From the NCBI GenBank assembly GCA_045646145.1, contig JAZRKE010000068.1:1-27197 (forward strand): 27,197 nt of DNA, read 5' to 3'. The stretch is from SIG565 sp045646145. GTDB lineage: Bacteria > Bacillota > Clostridia > Oscillospirales > Acutalibacteraceae. Within the stretch, counting starts at the first letter, position 1, and each line of letters begins with the position of its first letter. The notes beneath the pieces were generated by a model. That model was not told where the DNA came from, made no database searches, and saw only the letters and a list, made by a program, of their open reading frames with translations. Made by a program: the position numbers and the translations under genes. Shown here piece after piece: positions 1 to 6,846 of the stretch.

Positions 1-79
1 AAACACCACCAAACCCACAACCTCGTTCGCACCGGCGTCCCTTCTCTTTTTAGCTTTACTTTTTTGTTTCTTATTTGTC

Positions 80-205
80 TTATTTGCCTGAAAATTTGTT
101 AAGCATAGCAGTAACTGTAATAATTATCAGCATTACAACTATAATGGTGAGCATTCCTTCACCCATATAGCCTGCGTTTTTTATAAAATTCATAGGTTCA
201 AACAT
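80..205 (-). CDS. OadG-like small membrane subunit of a Na+-pumping decarboxylase (41 aa)
   Basis: A 41-codon gene starts with ATG at 205, eight bases after an AAAGGGG ribosome site, and lies 19 bp downstream of oadB on the same strand. The product has a short N-terminal segment containing GYMGEGM, one hydrophobic helix (about residues 17-34) and ends NKFSGK. This is the layout of OadG/gamma or MmdE-type subunits, which anchor the soluble carboxyltransferase to the membrane beta subunit. It is shorter than usual gamma subunits (about 80-115 aa), because the TAA at 80-82 falls where the Lys/Ala-rich linker normally begins. An open Lys-rich frame, shifted by one base, continues to the window edge, so a frameshift is possible. 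No biotin-carrier or alpha subunit is visible; they could lie beyond base 1. Confidence 0.6.
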   Translation of the reverse strand: MFEPMNFIKNAGYMGEGMLTIIVVMLIIITVTAMLNKFSGK

Positions 206-224
206 AAAATTCTACCCCTTTCAC

Positions 225-1418
225 TTACATAAAGAAGTTGAGAATCAGTCCGCCTGCAATAACAGAGGCTATCTGACCCGAAACATTTACGCCCATTGAG
301 TGCATAAGCAAGAAGTTCTGCGGGTCTTCCTGGAGTCCCATCTTGTGAACAATTCTGCCTGACATGGGGAAAGCCGAGATACCTGCCGCACCTATCATAG
401 GATTAATCTTCTTTTTGGAGAAAATATTTAAAACCTTGGCGAAAATTACTCCACCTGCGGTATCAAATATAAACGCGAATAGGCCGAGACCTAAAATAAG
501 CAGGGTTTCTTTTCTTAAGAAGGTAGAATGGTGCATTTTGGTAGCAATTGTGATGCCAAGGAAAATGGTAATAAGGTTTGCAAGTACCTTCTGAGCGGTT
601 TCGGAAAGGGAGTTCAGTACGCCGCATTCACGGATTAAGTTACCGAACATTAGGAAACCAACAAGGGAAACGGAGGCGGGTGCCACTAAGCCTGCAATAA
701 CGGTAATGGTAATGGGGAAAAGAATTTTGGTGAGCTTAGATACCTGCTTAGGCTCATATGGCATACGGATAAGTCTTTCATTTTTGGTGGTTAAAAGTTT
801 AATTACAGGAGGCTGAATAATTGGAACGAGCGCCATATACGAATAAGCCGCAACAGCAATTTCACCCATATAATTACTTCCTAATTTCTGAGATACTACT
901 ATCGATGTAGGACCATCTGCTGCACCGATGATGGCGATAGATGCCGCATCATTAATCGGGAAGAAGATGGATGCCATACAAAGTGTGAAGAAGATACCGA
1001 ACTGAGCTGCCGCACCGAAAATCATCAGCTTGGGGTTTGAAAGCACAGGACCGAAATCTATCATAGCGCCGATACCGATAAACAGAATGAGCGGAAATAA
1101 CTCATTTGCAATACCTGCGTTGTAGAGCACATCGAGGGCTCCTACCTCCATTTCAAGACCCTCTGCACCGCTTTCTAAAAGCTTAGTGTACTCAGCTTTT
1201 GTAAGGTGCTGAACTGTTTCGCCGATTGTCTGTGTATACTGTGTTATAACACCCGATAACGGCAGGTTTACGAGTATCGCTCCGAAGCCCATCGGTAAAA
1301 GTAATGTAGGCTCCATTTCCTTTTTGATTGCAAGGAATATGAGCAGTCCACCGATAGCCCACATAATGAGCATCTGCCAATGAAAATTGGCTACAAGACT
1401 TTCAATAATTTCAACCAT
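225..1418 (-). CDS. oadB: Na+-translocating decarboxylase beta subunit (OadB/GcdB/MmdB family)
   Basis: This 397-residue integral membrane protein belongs to the family that decarboxylates carboxybiotin and exports Na+ in oxaloacetate, methylmalonyl-CoA or glutaconyl-CoA decarboxylases. The diagnostic motif GAADGPTS is at residues 165-172, with the catalytic/ion-binding Asp at 168. A second conserved stretch, GAMIDFGPVL, is at 117-126, and about nine to eleven hydrophobic segments span the protein. A polar insertion (about residues 55-95, with TKAEYTKLLESG) separates the first helices from the core. The ATG at 1418 follows a GAGGAG ribosome site. The gene is first in its transcript, behind a riboswitch leader, and is followed by a small OadG-like gene. 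The sequence alone does not tell which acyl substrate the complex uses, because the alpha subunit is not in view. Confidence 0.93.
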   Translation of the reverse strand: MVEIIESLVANFHWQMLIMWAIGGLLIFLAIKKEMEPTLLLPMGFGAILVNLPLSGVITQYTQTIGETVQHLTKAEYTKLLESGAEGLEMEVGALDVLYNAGIANELFPLILFIGIGAMIDFGPVLSNPKLMIFGAAAQFGIFFTLCMASIFFPINDAASIAIIGAADGPTSIVVSQKLGSNYMGEIAVAAYSYMALVPIIQPPVIKLLTTKNERLIRMPYEPKQVSKLTKILFPITITVIAGLVAPASVSLVGFLMFGNLIRECGVLNSLSETAQKVLANLITIFLGITIATKMHHSTFLRKETLLILGLGLFAFIFDTAGGVIFAKVLNIFSKKKINPMIGAAGISAFPMSGRIVHKMGLQEDPQNFLLMHSMGVNVSGQIASVIAGGLILNFFM

Positions 1419-1443
1419 AATTCTTTCTCCTCATTTTTAATAT

Positions 1444-1589
1444 TAAAATAAAAAGACTCCGACCACACAAGAAGCAATCAGAGTCTTGCTATTTCATACA
1501 ATCGCGAGTCTTTATTCAAGACTGTACTGACGCAAATTGTAACGTCGAGGCATACAAAATCCTAGCGACGTTAGCTACTCCCTCCGGAA
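1444..1589 (-). promoter_or_regulatory. yybP-ykoY (Mn2+-sensing) riboswitch with transcription terminator, upstream of oadB
   Basis: The leader RNA contains the two signature strands of the Mn2+ riboswitch core: GGAGUAGC (1574-1581) and AGCAAGAC on the other side (about 1484-1490). The second leg is ACAAUUUGCG (1531-1540) pairing with CGCGAUUGU (1498-1506), then an asymmetric loop UCAGUAC (1524-1530), then a hairpin AGUCUU/AAGACU (1507-1523). This is the arrangement known from the Lactococcus lactis yybP aptamer. A further 8-bp hairpin (1540-1547 with 1566-1573) fills the junction. P1 is CGGAG (1582-1586) with CUCUG (1479-1483). The 3' strand of P1 is also the 5' arm of a 10-bp terminator (1478-1487 with 1453-1462) followed by a U-rich run. 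Ligand-stabilised P1 should block the terminator, predicting an ON switch with Mn2+. Confidence 0.85.
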
Positions 1590-1597
1590 CACAGAAC

Positions 1598-1627
1598 ATT
1601 ATACCATCCTGCACTAAAATTTGTCAA
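1598..1627 (-). promoter_or_regulatory. Sigma-A promoter for the oadB riboswitch transcript
   Basis: On the minus strand, TTGACA (1622-1627) and TATAAT (1598-1603) are separated by 18 bp. Both hexamers are exact consensus. Transcription would start near 1590, just before the riboswitch P1 strand, which supports the leader being transcribed as a unit with oadB. Confidence 0.85.
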
Positions 1628-1678
1628 CTGCAAATTAATCAATTAATAATAACAGTAAAGGCTGACCGCCTTTTGTTA

Positions 1679-1707
1679 TTGAAAATTATTTGAAAACATT
1701 GTATAAT
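1679..1707 (+). promoter_or_regulatory. Sigma-A promoter for the 1865 membrane-protein gene
   Basis: TTGAAA (1679-1684), a 17-bp spacer and an exact TATAAT (1702-1707) on the plus strand. The next plus-strand gene starts at 1865, so the transcript would carry an untranslated leader of about 150 nt. Confidence 0.7.
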
Positions 1708-1731
1708 ATTGGCAGAGTATTTACAAAAGAG

Positions 1732-1772
1732 GTGGACTGAGAAGCGACACTTATCGCTATTAGATTGTCCGC
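1732..1772 (+). other. Two-part hairpin in the leader of the 1865 gene
   Basis: GTGGAC (1732-1737) can pair with GTCCGC (1767-1772), enclosing a second stem AGCGA/TCGCT (1743-1747 with 1754-1758). It lies about 25 nt after the predicted transcription start. No known riboswitch class was recognised in it. Confidence 0.35.
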
Positions 1773-1864
1773 TTTAGGTATGTATTGTGAGTTCTCTATA
1801 TTATAACGGGGACAAGAGGGTCGGTTAGCGTGAAACCAAAGTGTAATTTTGAAGGAGTGATTTA

Positions 1865-2353
1865 ATGGATAATATAATATACAAAGCAAAACCATATTAT
1901 GGTATGTGGATAAGTGTACCATTTCTTTTATATTGTATAATATCTCTTTTGTTTATTTTATATCTTATTATCACTTGGAAAAAGTCTAGCGTAAGTGGCC
2001 GGTTTATTGGTTGCTTTATAGCAATGTTCTTGATTTTTACTATATTTTCTCAATTTTATACAGCTCTTGATAGTGAAAAAAAGGTATATGGCGAATATGT
2101 CAAAGGAAACTATAACACGACTGAGGGATATATTACATACTATCAAACAGAGTATGATTCAAGTGGTAATACTAAATATGATTCTTTTTATGTTTCTAAT
2201 ATATGTTTTCATACACCAGGTTTTGTAAGTCGTTGGGGTTATCCATTAACTAAAGAAACTGGTACACAGTTAGATAATGGGATGTATGTTAAAATACATT
2301 ATATTACATATAAATGTGAGAATGTTATTATGTATTTAGAATTGTTAGAATAA
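1865..2353 (+). CDS. Orphan membrane protein, two N-terminal helices (162 aa)
   Basis: I do not recognise the family. The protein has two hydrophobic segments (about residues 15-37 and 47-66) with a basic linker (KKSS) between them. A hydrophilic C-terminal domain of about 95 residues follows, rich in Tyr, Thr and Asn, that is probably outside the cell. That domain reads as alternating polar/hydrophobic beta-like stretches (for example GYITYYQTEYDSSGN and VKIHYITYK). The ATG at 1865 follows an AAGGAG site. The gene has its own promoter and a long leader and is the first of three AT-rich orphan membrane genes. Base composition is clearly poorer in G+C than the flanking oad and rnf genes, which suggests recent acquisition. 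Immunity, stress or signalling roles are all possible; nothing in the sequence selects one. Confidence 0.7.
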   Translation: MDNIIYKAKPYYGMWISVPFLLYCIISLLFILYLIITWKKSSVSGRFIGCFIAMFLIFTIFSQFYTALDSEKKVYGEYVKGNYNTTEGYITYYQTEYDSSGNTKYDSFYVSNICFHTPGFVSRWGYPLTKETGTQLDNGMYVKIHYITYKCENVIMYLELLE

Positions 2354-2384
2354 AACTCTAAATGGGAGATAGAAGGGTGGGGCA

Positions 2385-2432
2385 CGGGGTACGGTTCCGC
2401 GTCTTAATTAAAAGACACAACTTCGTCCCCTG
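2385..2432 (+). repeat. Degenerate palindromic repeat (GGGT-CGGTT family), copy 2
   Basis: CGGGGTACG (2385-2393) faces CGTCCCCTG (2424-2432), and GTCTT (2401-2405) faces AAGAC (2412-2416) inside it, giving an imperfect hairpin. The sequence GGGTACGGTTCCGCGTCTTAA resembles the stretch at 3124-3144 and a shorter piece at 1816-1826. It looks like the REP-like hairpins of the form GGGGACGGTTCTCTGTCTT found scattered in Clostridia. That family match is from memory, not from a search. Confidence 0.4.
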
Positions 2433-2516
2433 TTCTCTTGGGAGTTGGATTGATTTATGATTCCCTGGTTGATCCGCTTTTAGATGCAGCTTTTGAATCA
2501 TGAAAGGTAACATACG

Positions 2517-3098
2517 ATGAAAACAGAACTATATCACTATGCTATTTCTTTAGAAAGTAAAAATTTGTCTGATATTCCGAATCTCTGTATATGGATTCTC
2601 CTATCCATATTTCTTATTCCAACATTGATATCAAATATATGGATTGGGATAATTATATTTTTTTTGTATATAGTCCTTTATCTCTGTGTAAAAAATGAGA
2701 ATAATAAATATAATAAAGTATTATTAAATTTTGGCCTTTTTCTGCTATTTTTAGGAATAGAATGCTCTCTCTTGGTATTAATGCAGTATAAAATAATCAA
2801 GTCATTGATAATGACTGTATTTATTCTTGTGGTAGTTTACGAGATAATTTTTGCATTGAAAATCAAACTAAAAATCTATTCTCAAAAGGTTAAATCTAAA
2901 AAGGCATGGGATAATATAATTTCTTTGATATGTGGTGGAACCGGAGTGTGGTGTGGAAAACTATTAGCAAACAATATTGAAAACACAGATTTAAAATTAT
3001 GGATTGTGATTTTTCTATGTTCGGTTTTAAACGTAGGATCTGTTACATTTTTTCAAAAACTTCTCGTTTACAAAATCTTGAAAAATAATTTTTCATAA
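2517..3098 (+). CDS. Orphan polytopic membrane protein (193 aa)
   Basis: I do not recognise this gene. The product is strongly hydrophobic, with about five to six membrane segments (roughly residues 23-60, 68-90, 95-113, 133-150 and 160-180). They are interrupted by basic loops such as KIKLKIYSQKVKSKK, which by the positive-inside rule should be cytoplasmic. A GGTGVWCGK stretch near residues 140-148 is the only glycine-rich, potentially conserved motif; the C-terminus is short and basic. The ATG at 2517 follows GAAAGG at a normal distance. Codon use is very AT-rich, like its two neighbours and unlike the oad and rnf genes. It sits between two copies of a degenerate palindromic repeat. The function is unknown. 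Confidence 0.65.
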   Translation: MKTELYHYAISLESKNLSDIPNLCIWILLSIFLIPTLISNIWIGIIIFFLYIVLYLCVKNENNKYNKVLLNFGLFLLFLGIECSLLVLMQYKIIKSLIMTVFILVVVYEIIFALKIKLKIYSQKVKSKKAWDNIISLICGGTGVWCGKLLANNIENTDLKLWIVIFLCSVLNVGSVTFFQKLLVYKILKNNFS

Positions 3099-3122
3099 AA
3101 GAACACAGAAAAAAAGAACACA

Positions 3123-3199
3123 AGGGTCGGTTCTCTGTCTTAACAAAATTTTTTGTTTTTTAACTGTTTTCAATATAGGAGACAAGAGAATCTTACCCT
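3123..3199 (+). repeat. Degenerate palindromic repeat (GGGT-CGGTT family), copy 3
   Basis: AGGGTCGGTTCTCTGTCTT, starting at 3123, is largely complementary to GAGACAAGAGAATCTTACCCT, ending at 3199. This gives an interrupted stem of about 17-18 pairs around a roughly 40-nt AT-rich loop that includes a TTTTTTGTTTTTT tract. It separates the second orphan gene from the third and may double as a terminator. Confidence 0.45.
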
Positions 3200-3348
3200 C
3201 GTCTCCTGTATCAAAAATACTATAAAAAGCTGTATAATATCGGTATAGAATTCACACATAAGATGTACAAAGGAACGTCCTTAGCGTTGACGTATTGTGT
3301 ATATTTTAGTAGACTGTTTACTGTAAAAGGATTAAGTTAGGGAGAGTT

Positions 3349-3910
3349 ATGAACACATTCGAATACACAGTTAATATGGATAATAAATCATACATATTTA
3401 TGTTGATTCATCAAAAGACGAACGGAAAAAGATTATAATAAATAATATAGAAGTTGTGAATGAGGAATACACATTAGCTCTGAACAATGATGCATATATA
3501 ATTTATTATCCCATAGATGTTGCAGGCAATAAGTTGGTCATATCAATTGATGACAATCCGATTGTACATATATACAATGTGTATTTGAATAATGTGTCGC
3601 TTGTTGACGGAACTAAATTGAATGATAGTTATCTTGCGGTCAGTGCAGTACTCGAAAAAGGTTTTTTGAATTTCTTTAAATGTAATTGGTTTAAAATTAT
3701 TAAAGAAAACTTTCTCGAATTTATAGGTGCAGTTGTTACTGTGGCTGTAATATGCGGTTATACTTTAAAAGAGTTTAACTATAGAATTTGTTGTCGATTA
3801 TAACAGTTCTGTTGGTTTTGCCTATTCTTGTTGTCGGAGAATGGTTTCATAATAAAAAAATTATGAAGAAATATAAAAATTGTTTTAGGCCGACGATTGT
3901 TTTAAATTAA
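3349..3910 (+). pseudogene. Orphan membrane protein gene broken by two 1-nt frameshifts
   Basis: An ATG at 3349 after GGGAGAG opens a frame reading MNTFEYTVNMDNKSYI, which then runs into a stop at 3436-3438. From about 3396 a second frame continues the protein (IYVDSSKDERKK), runs through a beta-rich domain and one membrane helix (about 3705-3770), and stops at 3801-3803. From about 3785 the third frame continues with a second helix (NLLSIITVLLVLPILVV), a basic tail and a stop at 3908-3910. Each junction is repaired by adding one base in a short T or A run. The restored product would be about 187 aa: an N-terminal soluble domain followed by two helices. A reduced frame starting with GTG at 3456 covers only the middle (115 aa). 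The gene may be decaying, or the two indels may be sequencing errors. The family is unknown. Confidence 0.65.
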
Positions 3911-3913
3911 AAT

Positions 3914-3942
3914 AAGAATACATAGGATGGTTTTGTATTCTT
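3914..3942 (+). terminator. Hairpin terminator after the orphan membrane-gene island
   Basis: AAGAATACA (3914-3922) and TGTATTCTT (3934-3942) form a perfect 9-bp stem with an 11-nt loop. It starts four bases after the restored stop of the broken gene. The T-run after it is short (GTTTAACTT). Confidence 0.6.
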
Positions 3943-4010
3943 GTTTAACTTAGGGGAGATTTAAATAAAACCACGCCTGTTTTTGTCCGCAATAATAAAT
4001 AGTAAAGTTA

Positions 4011-4050
4011 AAAGAGCAGCTCGTTCGCCACGGCAAACGAGCTGCTCTTT
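4011..4050 (-). terminator. Strong terminator of the rnf operon
   Basis: A long inverted repeat (AAAGAGCAGCTCGTT at 4011-4025 with AACGAGCTGCTCTTT at 4036-4050) closes almost completely around a GCC/GGC tip. On the minus strand it is followed by TTTTAACTTT. It lies 24 bp after the rnfB stop codon. On the plus strand it could also stop readthrough from the orphan island. Confidence 0.9.
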
Positions 4051-4074
4051 GTATGGTTAGAAGTGTAATAAATT

Positions 4075-4857
4075 TTATTTTATAAGTATTGCGTGGGTGG
4101 GACAGTTGCGTTGGCATTCGCCACAACCGGTACATTTTTCAAAGTCAATAACCGCGAGGTTGTTTTTAACCTCGATAGCTGAAGACGGACATACCTTTTC
4201 GCATTTCTTGCAACCTATACAGGCGGCTGAGCACTGCTTTCGGGCTACCGCGCCCTTTTCGGTGTTTGAACAGGCAACAAAGCAGGGCAATGCTGCATAT
4301 TGGATTGAAATAATGCCTTTTGGGCAGATATTTGCGCATTTTCCACAGGCAACGCATTTGTTCATATCCACCATTATATTGCCGTCAATCTGATAAAGAG
4401 CACTGTATTCGCATACATTTATGCAGTCGCCAAGCCCTAAGCATCCGTTTTTGCAGGCGAGTGGACCGCCGTAAAGCAAAGATGCCGCCGCGCAGGAAGC
4501 CACACCGTTATAGGCAAAGTTATTTACCGCCTTATCGAGACAGTGGTGGCAGTGAATTACAGCAGTCTTTTTAACAGGTGTTATATTAACTCCCAACACC
4601 TCAGACAGTTGATCTGCCGTATTCTGTCCACCTGCTGTACATAGGTTGGGCTTCGTCTCTCCCTTAGATAATGCTTCGGCATAACCGTCGCAACCTGAGA
4701 AGCCACAGGCACCGCAGTTGGCTCCGGGCAAACATTCCCTTATTTTTTCGACCTTTTCATCGATTGGAACGGCAAAGAACTTTGAGGCAAGGCTTAACAC
4801 TATACCTAAAATTAGGCCTATACCGCCTACGATTAAAATTGTATATAAAAATCCCAT
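4075..4857 (-). CDS. rnfB: Rnf complex subunit RnfB, iron-sulfur electron entry subunit
   Basis: RnfB accepts electrons from reduced ferredoxin and passes them into the membrane part of the ferredoxin:NAD+ oxidoreductase. This 260-residue protein has one N-terminal membrane helix (about 5-25). The RnfB-specific cluster motif GANCGACGFSGC lies at 45-56, with a further Cys at 73. Polyferredoxin-type motifs follow: CHHC (103-106), CxxxxxCxxxxCxxxC at 135-149, CVACGKCANICP (168-179), CIGCKKCEKVCP (213-224) and CTGCGECQRNCP (242-253). It is the last gene of rnfCDGEAB, and its ATG at 4857 follows AGGAGG three bases after rnfA. The cluster set is typical of clostridial RnfB, which is longer than the gammaproteobacterial form. 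Confidence 0.97.
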   Translation of the reverse strand: MGFLYTILIVGGIGLILGIVLSLASKFFAVPIDEKVEKIRECLPGANCGACGFSGCDGYAEALSKGETKPNLCTAGGQNTADQLSEVLGVNITPVKKTAVIHCHHCLDKAVNNFAYNGVASCAAASLLYGGPLACKNGCLGLGDCINVCEYSALYQIDGNIMVDMNKCVACGKCANICPKGIISIQYAALPCFVACSNTEKGAVARKQCSAACIGCKKCEKVCPSSAIEVKNNLAVIDFEKCTGCGECQRNCPTHAILIK

Positions 4858-4860
4858 ATT

Positions 4861-5442
4861 TTAACCTCCTATTCCTGCAAAGCCCAAGAATGAGAGGGCC
4901 ACGATAGATGCGGCTATAAGCGTTATAGGAAGACCTTTAAGCCCCTCGGGGATATCGGAATTTTCAATTCTCTTTCTGACTCCTGCAAAAATAACCAATG
5001 CCAACATAAAGCCAAGACCGGCCGAAAGTGCATTTACAATCGATTCTAAATAATTATAGTTTTTTGTAAAGTTCAGAATTGTGATGCCTAGTACTGCACA
5101 GTTGGTGGTAATAAGCGGCAGATAAATACCGAGAGAATTGTAAATTGCCTTGGAATATTTCTTAAGTAGAGTTTCGAGCAACTGAACCAAAGCCGCGATT
5201 ACTAGAATGAACACTATGGTTTGGAGATAGTCGAGTCCGAGCGGTACCAACAAATAGGCGTATAGCGGATATGTAACGGCTGTGGCGATTACCATAACCG
5301 CCGTTACAGCCACGCTCATGCTTAGTGCGGTGCCTACTTTTTTCGAGGTGCCTAAAAAAGGACAGATGCCAAGAAATTTAGCAAGTACCATATTTTCAGT
5401 GAGCAACCCGGCCAAGAGGATAGAAACAATATTAGTTATCAT
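4861..5442 (-). CDS. rnfA: Rnf complex membrane subunit RnfA
   Basis: RnfA is a six-helix membrane protein that pairs with RnfE, in inverted topology, in the core of the ion-pumping Rnf complex. The 193-residue length is standard. It carries the conserved NMVLAKFLGICPFLG (residues 17-31, Cys27) and TTNCAVLG (112-119, Cys115). In known Rnf structures the equivalent cysteines of RnfA and RnfE hold an intramembrane [2Fe-2S] cluster. The start overlaps the rnfE stop as ATGA, so the two are translationally coupled, and rnfB begins three bases after its stop. Nothing is missing or unusual. Confidence 0.96.
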   Translation of the reverse strand: MITNIVSILLAGLLTENMVLAKFLGICPFLGTSKKVGTALSMSVAVTAVMVIATAVTYPLYAYLLVPLGLDYLQTIVFILVIAALVQLLETLLKKYSKAIYNSLGIYLPLITTNCAVLGITILNFTKNYNYLESIVNALSAGLGFMLALVIFAGVRKRIENSDIPEGLKGLPITLIAASIVALSFLGFAGIGG

Positions 5443-6125
5443 ACTTTCGCCTCCTCTTGCCTTTGTTTTTCAGTGCAGGTGTCTTTCATGGGACAGCCAC
5501 TGCAGCCTAAGTGACACACCTTTTCTTTGCCCATTTTTTCGGCAATTTTATTGGAAAGTGCTACGAGTATACCGAACACGAAAAATCCACCGGGGGGCAG
5601 TAGCATTACTACCATTGGGCTCACAAAATTTGCCGTAATGGTAAAGCTGAAGAGTGTACCGGCGCCTATAAGCTCTCTGATAGCGCCCATAAGTGTCAGC
5701 GTTGCAGTAAAGCCTATACCCATACCGATAGCGTCGAGAATACTCGGGACTATCGGGTTTTTAGAGGCGAACATCTCGGCTCTGCCCAAAATAATGCAGT
5801 TAACAACTATAAGCGGCAGATAAATTCCGAGGGCTGCATCAATGCTCGGCAGGTATGCCTTAACTAGCATCTGAACTACGGTTACAAAACCTGCAATAAT
5901 TGTGATGTATGCCGGAATTCTCACTTTATCGGGGATTATATTGCGAAGCAGTGATATTACTAAGTTAGAGCCAATCAGTACTATAGTTGCCGCAACACCC
6001 ATACCAATTCCGTTTATGGCAGCGGTGGTAATAGCGAGGGTAGGACAGGTGCCGAGAACGAGCCTTAGCACAGGGTTTTCCTTAATAATACCGTTTGTGA
6101 GGTACTTTAAATTTTTATTCTTCAA
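5439..6125 (-). CDS. rnfE: Rnf complex membrane subunit RnfE
   Basis: RnfE is the partner of RnfA in the membrane core. I chose a TTG start at 6125, because the GGAGG ribosome site sits eight bases before it. The GTG at 6134 lies inside that site and would add only three residues. From the TTG the protein is 228 aa and begins MKNKNLKYLTNGIIKENPV, the usual N-terminus of the family. Cys27 (LGTCPTL) and Cys110 (VVNCIILG) match the RnfA positions and are the expected cluster ligands. Six hydrophobic segments are visible. The hydrophilic C-terminal tail has four cysteines, in CHLGCSGCPMKDTC. The gene overlaps the end of rnfG by 11 bases and couples to rnfA by ATGA. Confidence 0.95.
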   Translation of the reverse strand: MKNKNLKYLTNGIIKENPVLRLVLGTCPTLAITTAAINGIGMGVAATIVLIGSNLVISLLRNIIPDKVRIPAYITIIAGFVTVVQMLVKAYLPSIDAALGIYLPLIVVNCIILGRAEMFASKNPIVPSILDAIGMGIGFTATLTLMGAIRELIGAGTLFSFTITANFVSPMVVMLLPPGGFFVFGILVALSNKIAEKMGKEKVCHLGCSGCPMKDTCTEKQRQEEAKV

Positions 6126-6846
6126 TTTGCGCACCTCCGTTGTCTGTTTGTGTCTGTTCGTCGGTTACTGCGTTTTCGGTAGTAGCTTGAACGTCGGCAG
6201 TCGGCATACTCAGATATTTTTCAAGCGCCGCGCGAGCTTCATTTACAGCATTTACAACGCCTTTTGAAGAAATTGTAGCGCCTGTCCAAGCCTTAATTTC
6301 ACCCTTAGAGATATCAGGTGATTCTTTCACAACTGTCGCATCGGTTGTAAGACCTGAAAACCGCGAACAGAAATCAGATTTGGTAATATTCTGGCCAAGA
6401 CCCGGGGTTTCCTCATCGGCATTTAAAATGCTGATACCCTTAACCGTTTTATCAATATTAAATGCGGTCATAACTGATATGTCTCCGCCGTAGCCCTTAG
6501 CCGAATTGGTTGCAATATAACCAATAACTGTATCGCCGCTTTTGGCTTCGTAGATAGTCGGCTGAGGCTCTGCCTCTTCCCATAAAGCAGTAACCTCTGA
6601 GTAGGTGTCGGCAGGCAGTAGCGCAGCCATCTCTTTGTTACTGTTTTCGAGGTTAATTGCGGCAATTCTTGAAGCGGTAAGTGAATTTGTAAGAGAAAGT
6701 GCCGCCGCAACGATCAAGCATATAACCGTTAAAACAAAAATAGGATTAAATATATCATAGTGCTTATTGATAAATGTTTTAAAGGGGGACAAAAATTTAT
6801 CTATTTTCGCTAACATAGGTTTTATTTTTTCGAGAAGGTTACGCAT
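6115..6846 (-). CDS. rnfG: Rnf complex subunit RnfG, FMN-binding
   Basis: RnfG carries a covalently bound FMN on the outer face of the membrane. The 243-residue protein has a basic N-terminus, one membrane helix (about 36-56) and an FMN-binding domain. The attachment motif WTGATISSKGVVNAV is at 187-201, with Thr191 as the predicted FMN-linked residue. The conserved segment DEETPGLGQNI is at 144-154. The last 30 residues are an acidic, Gln/Thr-rich tail of low complexity that is not part of the domain. The ATG at 6846 overlaps the rnfD stop by eight bases, and rnfE starts within its last codons. Confidence 0.96.
   Translation of the reverse strand: MRNLLEKIKPMLAKIDKFLSPFKTFINKHYDIFNPIFVLTVICLIVAAALSLTNSLTASRIAAINLENSNKEMAALLPADTYSEVTALWEEAEPQPTIYEAKSGDTVIGYIATNSAKGYGGDISVMTAFNIDKTVKGISILNADEETPGLGQNITKSDFCSRFSGLTTDATVVKESPDISKGEIKAWTGATISSKGVVNAVNEARAALEKYLSMPTADVQATTENAVTDEQTQTDNGGAQIEE

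Noticed and set aside
1444..1487. Simple terminator of an upstream gene rather than part of a riboswitch
   Set aside because: No minus-strand gene ends upstream; a consensus promoter lies just before the leader and the terminator arm overlaps the aptamer P1 strand.
4097..4393. Plus-strand open frames inside the rnf, pfl, glmM and other minus-strand genes
   Set aside because: They lie opposite strongly conserved genes, have no ribosome sites or family features, and are expected shadows of codon bias.
6126..6134. GTG start of rnfE at 6134
   Set aside because: The GTG overlaps the GGAGG Shine-Dalgarno sequence itself; the TTG at 6125 is correctly spaced.
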